64,000 nt of DNA from Rhynchospora pubera. Taxonomy: Eukaryota; Streptophyta; Magnoliopsida; Poales; Cyperaceae. A model generated the notes under the pieces. The model was not told the DNA's origin, searched no databases, and worked only from the letters and a program-made list of their open reading frames with translations. Of this stretch, positions 58,244 through 64,000 are shown piece after piece. The stretch is taken from NCBI GenBank assembly GCA_028095005.1, contig JAMFTS010000074.1:33620-97619 (forward strand), given 5' to 3'. The first letter of the stretch is position 1. Each line of letters begins with the position of its first letter. Both the position numbers and the translations under genes were made by a program.

Positions 58244-58592
58244 GGCGGAGGTTTCTATGGGGTTGGTCGGTTGGCTCAGGAGGGGTGGGGGAGCTGTTAG
58301 GTGGGGCATGGGCATGTTTTCCTGCACGGACAGGAGAAAGAAGGGTTCGAGAGAGAAGAATGGGACTGGGTTCAGTCGAGGTGTTTAATCGATTCTGTTT
58401 AAATTCAGAGAAGGGTAAAAAGGTCAGAATTTTTCAGTTTTATTATTTTAATCTTATTTATATTAGAAAATATGTCAGAGGGGCAAATACAGAAGGCGTC
58501 CGAAATTTAGAAGGGTAAAATCAAGAGTTTGAACTTTCGGAGGGCAAATTCTGTATTTCCTCAGTTTTGAGGGGTACAAAAAAAATTTTCCC

Positions 58593-60534
58593 ATTTTATT
58601 ATCAACACCAATGTCGATCATTATTTTGTGCAGGTAAGCAGACACACCAAAAGCACTTTTTTATGTGTACCTAACTCAAAAAAAAAATATCTTAATTTCT
58701 TTCATTTAAGGTGGTTGAAACTACGCAGATATGGATACCAACCGACGGAGAATCAGATCAAATAGCATAATCCATTACGAAAAATTACTTACAATCATAT
58801 TAGACGGACCCATCCGTCAATATATTGAACACTAGCATTTTTTTTATTAAATTCTAAATTCTTTTGCTAAAAGAAACATGCTCTAATGATTACCATGGAT
58901 GGAAGGCTCAAGAACTAGTCAATATGACAATATCTCCTAGAATCTATGTTGTGTGGATATTATAAAAAAATAGTCGTATCCTGTATCGAATACGCATGCG
59001 ATACGCACTGGATATGCCACGTGGCGAATTCTAATATTTTAATGTGCTTGATCAGCAAATTCATTGTGGATACGTCTTGGATACGGTTGGGATTTGAATA
59101 TTAGAGCTTCAAACTGCTATAATTTTTTATAAAAATACTTGTTTTGGATATAGGACCACAATCCGAAAAGGTCGTGATAAGATCTACGAGTTTTATAAGA
59201 GTTTACCTACGGGGATCAAGCCCGTATCGACTATTTTCGGAGCAAAAAAATATTTTCTAAATCTTCAAAATTCACTTTGAAAGTATTCGATTCTAAAAAT
59301 TATATAAAAACTATCATAATTAGTTTTTACTCTGTACAAATTATTTACAATATAAATTAGTTACAAATTACAAAATTTATAAATTATAAAATCATATATA
59401 TATTTAAATTACAAAAAATATATTATTTCTATTATTTTATATACACTGTCTTATTTTAATTTTTTTTTAAAATGACGTATTTTCGCACCCGCACCGTACA
59501 AAATAACCTAAATAAACCACGGTCGGCATTTATTAAAAAATTGCACAATCTATTTTTACTTCTTTTCACATATATATTGGGGAATCAAAACCAAGATTAG
59601 GAGCATTTACTCCACTGAAATAACACGTAAGGACATTTATATACTCGTACACAGAAAAGAATTATGAGATATGAAATCAAACAGAAACACCTCTCATTCA
59701 CTCTATAAATCCTCTCCAATTCCGACCCTTCTACTCGAGTACTCTATCAGACTACCAACCAAAAACTAGATACTTCAAACCCCCAAACTCAAAACTAAAT
59801 TAATCTCACTACTAGAGTAGAACTTATCTGCTACCTAAATTCACGTCTGTATTCTGAAGCGACAAGGTTCTCGCATCCACTTAGCAACGCAACCATAGGG
59901 ACCCCGATACCCTAGCCGCTAATACTCAACATCTGGGTTGCATAGACGCGAATTACTTTACTGTGTCCTTAATTATGATCTCTGTTGCGTCAATATAAAG
60001 AAGCATCTCTACTCGTCCGACAGCTCATTCGATTTTTACTGCGTCTCTATTTAGAAACAACTCATTCAACACGGCGACGCCTTTCCTTTGTGACCCAGAT
60101 AAAACAATGCGAGAAAATGCAGGACCCACATTGTCAGAATATGGTGGGGCCCACGTTGTCAGATTATGGTGGAGCCCGCATTGTCAGAATGTGGTGGGGC
60201 CCACATTAATTTATGACTCGATATACCGATGGATTTGCTCATCGACCATTGTTATATTTTTACGGGACCCACATTACCTTATGCATCGGTATACCGATGC
60301 ATTTAGGTAAGGCCTTGTTAGCTTTTAGCAGGCCCACTTTAGGTATAGCGACGCTTTTGACCAAACATCCAAATACTGACGCATTTGTTTCTATTCATTT
60401 CAAATACATTTATACAACCATTCATTTCTGTCCGGTACCAATTTGGTACCATCACTATTGAATTCTATAGTAGCCCGGTATAAATTTGGTACCACACTAT
60501 TCAATTCATATGATTTCAATTGTTCTATAATATC
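58593..60534. other. Sparse intergenic region
   Basis: No credible gene. A stretch at 58975-59060 has repeated ATACG-type strings. 59640-59960 resembles a leader or LTR-like segment (CTCTATAAAT near 59700), but I found no boundaries. The 25-bp minisatellite is at 60126. Confidence 0.4.
60126..60200. repeat. 25-bp minisatellite, three copies
   Basis: CCACATTGTCAGAATATGGT and following GGGGC recur three times with few changes, followed by CCACATTA. Confidence 0.9.
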
Positions 60535-60992
60535 CAAGCTTTTAAATTTCGATTTTTTCGGTATGGCGGTCCAAGTTCTCATGTTATTTCGATGTTATAA
60601 CGGCGATATAACGGTGTAGTGTTTTTTTTCAAAGTTTGACACGCATCAATTCTATAACTATCAATTTATATGTTTATACATCTCCAATACTCTATACAAA
60701 TAGCATACGGCCATACCAAATTCAATATACTGCAATGTACCAATATTGAGTAGCAGTAGCAGCTTGTACCAATTTAACAATAGTTCAATATTGAATACAC
60801 AATTTAACAATAGTAGCAATAAGAGATTGTTATTTCGCCAAAATAACTAAAATAACGCGTTATGTCGCCGAAATAACTGAAATAACGCGTTACGTTATTT
60901 TCTCAATTAAGACTGTAACGTTCATGCGGTTTGACACATAATATCGCTATTTCTGTTATTCCGCCGTTATTTCGCAGAAATTTAGAAGCTTG
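60535..60992. mobile_element. CAAGCTT-ended hAT-like element, short form
   Basis: Ends CAAGCTTTTAAATTTCG and ...AAATTTAGAAGCTTG with the 8-bp direct repeat ATAATATC (60527-60534, 60993-61000). The left end matches the long form at 36407 for more than 35 bp (TTTTTTCGGTATG[G/A]C), and both carry ATATAACGG repeats. The inner region holds AACGCGTTA/TTATTTCGCC inverted blocks. Confidence 0.85.
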
Positions 60993-61000
60993 ATAATATC

Positions 61001-61860
61001 ACAAACATATTTACTAATTCAAAACAAACATCGCACACTAATTCTAAATTTCAATGAACTCATTAAGCAACATTCTTACAAGAAATTTGATACAAACCAT
61101 AATTCAAAGTAAAATGACATACAAATAAGTATTCAAAGTAAAATAACATAAGTTTGTAAATTTGTCTAAACAAAAAACTTTAGAACCTACAAACAAAGAA
61201 CCTCACACAACTTCTAACTAAAGTTTTCATAACCGTTCACATATCCATGCTCATCTTGCTCGTGCGATCCAAGTAAGGCCGTGAATCCTCCCATAGCATT
61301 TAAAGTGTTTGTCGATGCTACATCTAAGCACTCTCCATTTATGGGCCCTTGTGAAGTGTTTGTCGATGCTACACCTAAGTACTTTCCATTTAAAGTGTTT
61401 GTTGATGCTACATCTAAGTACTCTCCCATAGGTTTGGTCAGAATTGCTACATGTATCTTTATTTTTTAAAAAAAATTATATAAACTCAAATATAAATATC
61501 ATTCTTACTTCTTTAAAATCTAGAATATACAAATTAATAATTCGACCAACACCTTTTTTTCGCTGAAATAAATTCTTCGGTTAACTCTGTTTACAGAAAA
61601 TTTAAATAGGACCATTAATGAATTCGTACGTGCTTTTTTGCTTGAGGTTTATTAACATTGGGAAATTCTAGAAATATTTAGAGATTTCAGGATGATATTT
61701 TTAGAATTGAATTTTTTTAAATAAAATAATGGCATAAATATAATTTAAATAATTTGATAATGACATAAATTTAATTAACAATCTAATAATGATATATCTC
61801 AAATTAAGTACTTTTCATAGTAGCATAAATAAATCTAATTAATCCTAATATATATTATGT
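61001..61860. other. Intergenic region upstream of the F-box gene
   Basis: AT-rich, with one small repetitive ORF (61214-61429, minus). The right end should hold the promoter of the F-box gene; I could not fix a TATA box. Confidence 0.4.
61214..61429 (-). other. 71-codon ORF with three YLDVASTNT repeats
   Basis: The frame reads GEYLDVASTNTLN, GKYLGVASTNTSQGPIN, GECLDVASTNTLN, then a unique acidic C-terminus (GSHEQDEHGYVNGYENFS). DNA repeats of about 40-50 bp underlie it. I do not recognise it; it may be the 3' end of a larger broken gene. Confidence 0.3.
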
Positions 61861-62024
61861 GAACAGGTTGGGAGCGCCGGAGACGACCGACCTGGAGTCC
61901 TGAACCCTATGTGAGGGTTCTTTTCATAATCATAATTAAAAGCAACTTTTTTTGCGAAATCTCATTGATATTCTTCAATATCTCCCTCCTGCCCCGGATC
62001 TGCAGAAAATTGCTTCCCTACAAG

Positions 62025-62896
62025 GTATCTCTTTCTCTCTTTCTCTGAATTCTGAAGTGATGAGATCGAACCCAATTACCTGCCTTCGTCCTTCCATGTC
62101 TGGTCTGGCACCAGATAACAAAACGGTACAGTAACCTCAGAAGCAACAAATACCAGAACAACACTGAAGAATAACAACAACAAGTGTACACTAGATAATT
62201 TCTAAGATCTCAAATAAATTCTCCTTTCGCTCTCTCCCTACATCCCCTTCCAAACCTCATACCTGTTGGCTGTTAATTAGTTTTTGAAACAAGTTTTAGG
62301 TTATTCCAAATTTGCAAGTTGCTATCCCCCATATGAACTGAAATCCTCTGGAGTACTCCAGAGTGCAGTTCTCAACTCTTGACGGTTCAACCGCCAATGG
62401 ATGCCCCGTGATTAATACCGGCCTGATAATTGACACCGCAGAAATTCAATCGGACCGTCGAGAGTCAAGAACTGCAATCGAACATACAGGAGTATTAATT
62501 TGCTAATAAGTTAAATATATAAATAGTAACAACTGACAACTAAAAACTATTTTTTAGTTGGTGAAAGAGATTTTGAAATGAAGTTATAAAGCAAATGCAA
62601 CTCAGATTTTACCCCTAAATTTTTTGTCTGTCTTAATTGAAGTTTTCAAACTAATTGAAATTCAGCCTTATGTTTCTTTATTATTTAATAGGCTCCCAAG
62701 TGTTAATTATATTCCTTATTTTAATGCTTTTAAAATGCCTAGCTGCTTGCTTGCTTTTGTTTTGTCGCCTAATTAATTACTCTCTTCTGTTGCCTTCTTT
62801 TATTTGGAGCATTTTTAACTCGATGACTATCTAATTTCAGCTTTAAGTTTTGCAGGAAATAAAGTTCACTTATCATTGTTTTTTTTTCTTTTGCAG
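62025..62896 (+). other. 5'-UTR intron of the F-box gene
   Basis: Donor CAAG|GTATCT (62025) and acceptor TTTTTTTCTTTTGCAG (62896) frame an 872-nt intron. An upstream UTR exon ends at 62024. The intron contains the MITE-like inverted repeat at 62350-62494. Confidence 0.65.
62350..62494. repeat. Small inverted-repeat MITE in the 5'-UTR intron
   Basis: Left arm TGCAGTTCTCAACTCTTGAC and right arm complement (TCGAGAGTCAAGAACTGCA) pair with few mismatches; outer TACTCC/GGAGTA also pair. Confidence 0.65.
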
Positions 62897-62930
62897 CTGA
62901 AAACTAAATTAAAGTGTGTGATCCTTGGGC

Positions 62931-64000
62931 ATGGCTAAATGGTCGGAGCTTCCCGATGACATGATCGAGTACTTGACTAGTTTTCTGCCTATCCAAGACT
63001 ATCACCGGTTCAGTGCAGTATGTCGAAATTGGCACATGGTAGCCAAACAAAAACGCCACTCTCCAGCTCAACAAATCCCGTGGCTGGCATTGATGGAGAT
63101 GAAGGATACGAAGAAACGCAAATTCTACAACCTCTTGGAAGGCAGACATAACTACCTCGATGTCCCTGAGCTGCACGGCACCGTCCTTTGTGGCTCTTCA
63201 TATGGCTGGTTGTTCACTTTGGACCGCAAATTGAATTTTCGTCTGGTCAATCCGTTGACAGGGGAGGGCTATGACCTTCCCCGTCCTCCTCCTTTTTATA
63301 AGGGACATATTGAGCGTGAAATGTATTTGGACTCAGAAGTATTGCAGTGCAGTTTAGTGTTCAAGGCCATTTTAGATTATGATCCTAGAACGAGGTCAGA
63401 CTTCACAGCTTTAATCTTGTATGGTGAACTTAACGCACAGGCCTTTTGGAGGGCGGGCAGTACTGTCTGGACAGCTATAACTGATCTGCCATATGTCCCT
63501 GATGATATTGCATTTTATGATGGGAAGTTCTATATTGTTCAATCCCCATGCGTTGATAATTACTCTGCAATCTACACTTTTGAAGTTGGAACTCATCCTA
63601 AGGCTACAAAACTCGAGCTTCAAGTGCCGTGCCGCGGTGACCCTAATTATATCATAGAGGATACAGATTGTAGCTGTACAGATGCAGATTGTAACTGTAT
63701 AAGTAATTGTACAGTGAATTATCTGGTAGGTTTTAGCGGAAAACTCCACCTTGTGGAGAGGTTTTTAGAGATGACTGATCACAGGCTCACAACAGAATTT
63801 GTTCTCCATGAGCTTGATTTGGAAGGGAATAAGTATTTCACGTGTCAACACATCAATGGACATGCAATATTTTTGGGTGCCAGCTCTCCAGTGGTCATTA
63901 ATCCTAGCGTTTATCATAACTGCATGAAAGATGCTATTTACTTCACGGACTTTGCACTTGTTTTTTCAGAGTCATACGGTGCTGAAGATCTTGGAATCTA
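62931..64000 (+). CDS. F-box protein, DUF295/KIB-like, partial at window edge
   Basis: Open from ATG 62931 to the last base (356 codons, no stop). Residues about 4-40 form an F-box (WSELPDDMIEYLTSFLPIQD, HRFSAVCRNWHMVA), the SKP1-binding part of SCF E3 ligases. The C-terminal part has the pattern of plant DUF295 proteins: LCGSSYGWLFTLD, LVNPLTGEGYDLP, DIAFYDGKFYIVQ, LVGFSGKLHLVERF, then INGHAIFLGASSPVV and DAIYFTDFALVF. A Cys-rich insert (CSCTDADCNCISNC) is unusual. A 5'-UTR intron precedes it and there is an acceptor at 62896. Substrate unknown. The start is the first ATG and sits directly before the F-box. Confidence 0.92.
   Translation, partial: MAKWSELPDDMIEYLTSFLPIQDYHRFSAVCRNWHMVAKQKRHSPAQQIPWLALMEMKDTKKRKFYNLLEGRHNYLDVPELHGTVLCGSSYGWLFTLDRKLNFRLVNPLTGEGYDLPRPPPFYKGHIEREMYLDSEVLQCSLVFKAILDYDPRTRSDFTALILYGELNAQAFWRAGSTVWTAITDLPYVPDDIAFYDGKFYIVQSPCVDNYSAIYTFEVGTHPKATKLELQVPCRGDPNYIIEDTDCSCTDADCNCISNCTVNYLVGFSGKLHLVERFLEMTDHRLTTEFVLHELDLEGNKYFTCQHINGHAIFLGASSPVVINPSVYHNCMKDAIYFTDFALVFSESYGAEDLGI

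Larger units (their letters stand above)
51980..58592. mobile_element. 6.6-kb long-TIR element (MULE-like) with nested solo LTR and MITE
   Basis: Inverted ends of about 170 bp: GGGAAAATTTTTTCTGTACC on the left, and on the right the complement of GGTACAAAAAAAATTTTCCC. Both continue with ACTGAGGAAATACAGAATTT and further matched blocks. Flanks do not give a clean target duplication (TAATTAAAA versus ATTTTATTA), so class is inferred from TIR length and likeness to 14193-14920. No transposase seen. Without nested insertions it is about 3 kb. It holds leader-like sequence with a short ATG frame (52471) and GT site at left, and a Pro/Gln-rich frame at right, possibly captured host DNA. Confidence 0.72.

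Noticed and set aside
51971..58601. 9-bp target duplication for the long-TIR element
   Set aside because: TAATTAAAA and ATTTTATTA do not match; a shifted reading needs extra bases between TSD and TIR.

Overview
The window is plant nuclear DNA, almost certainly from a flowering plant. The signs are AT-rich intergenic sequence, GT-AG introns with 5'-UTR introns, a plant-type F-box gene, plant ubiquitin codons with Ala57, and a dense mix of Helitron, MULE, hAT, PIF/Harbinger-like, LINE, Au-type SINE and solo-LTR insertions. I cannot name the species.

Left block (1-14 kb). One ten-exon gene runs on the minus strand from 13744 to 1431. It encodes a 1052-aa GON4L/YY1AP1-related protein with a SANT/homeodomain-like segment. 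All exon phases close and the total is an exact multiple of three. Its introns hold a 4.2-kb non-autonomous Helitron, an Au-type SINE, a hAT-like foldback and a GTTTGGAT MITE.

Middle block (17-50 kb). Six complete minus-strand genes and one pseudogene form a dispersed tandem family of ubiquitin-eL40-like fusions. Ubiquitin is joined through Gly76-Tyr to an eL40-type zinc ribbon, with a long C-terminal tail ending in a shared W-S-K/E motif that canonical eL40 lacks. One ubiquitin moiety is canonical; others carry unusual changes such as R42L, G10V, L71P and P37L/P38S. Most copies have a 5'-UTR intron.

A 6.56-kb Mutator-like element with a 9-bp target duplication (19171-25734) sits inside the duplicated unit of this family. 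It carries a frameshifted mudrA-type transposase, a minus-strand small ORF with a motif resembling plant SUVH H3K9 methyltransferases, and an unrecognised 101-aa ORF. About 20 copies of a palindrome-like ACGCG-TTTATAAA-CGCG motif lie at both ends and upstream of each gene's TATA box, so the element looks like a small self-contained regulon.

The same block holds a 395-bp tandem array made of head-to-tail copies of a foldback MITE (26289-29250). It also holds three minisatellite-bearing non-autonomous elements with 9-bp target duplications.

Right block (50-64 kb). A long-TIR element (51980-58592) contains a 3.5-kb solo LTR. Beyond it are a sparse region with small repeats and a second member of a CAAGCTT-ended hAT-like family. 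The window ends inside an F-box/DUF295-like gene (62931 to the edge) that has a 5'-UTR intron.
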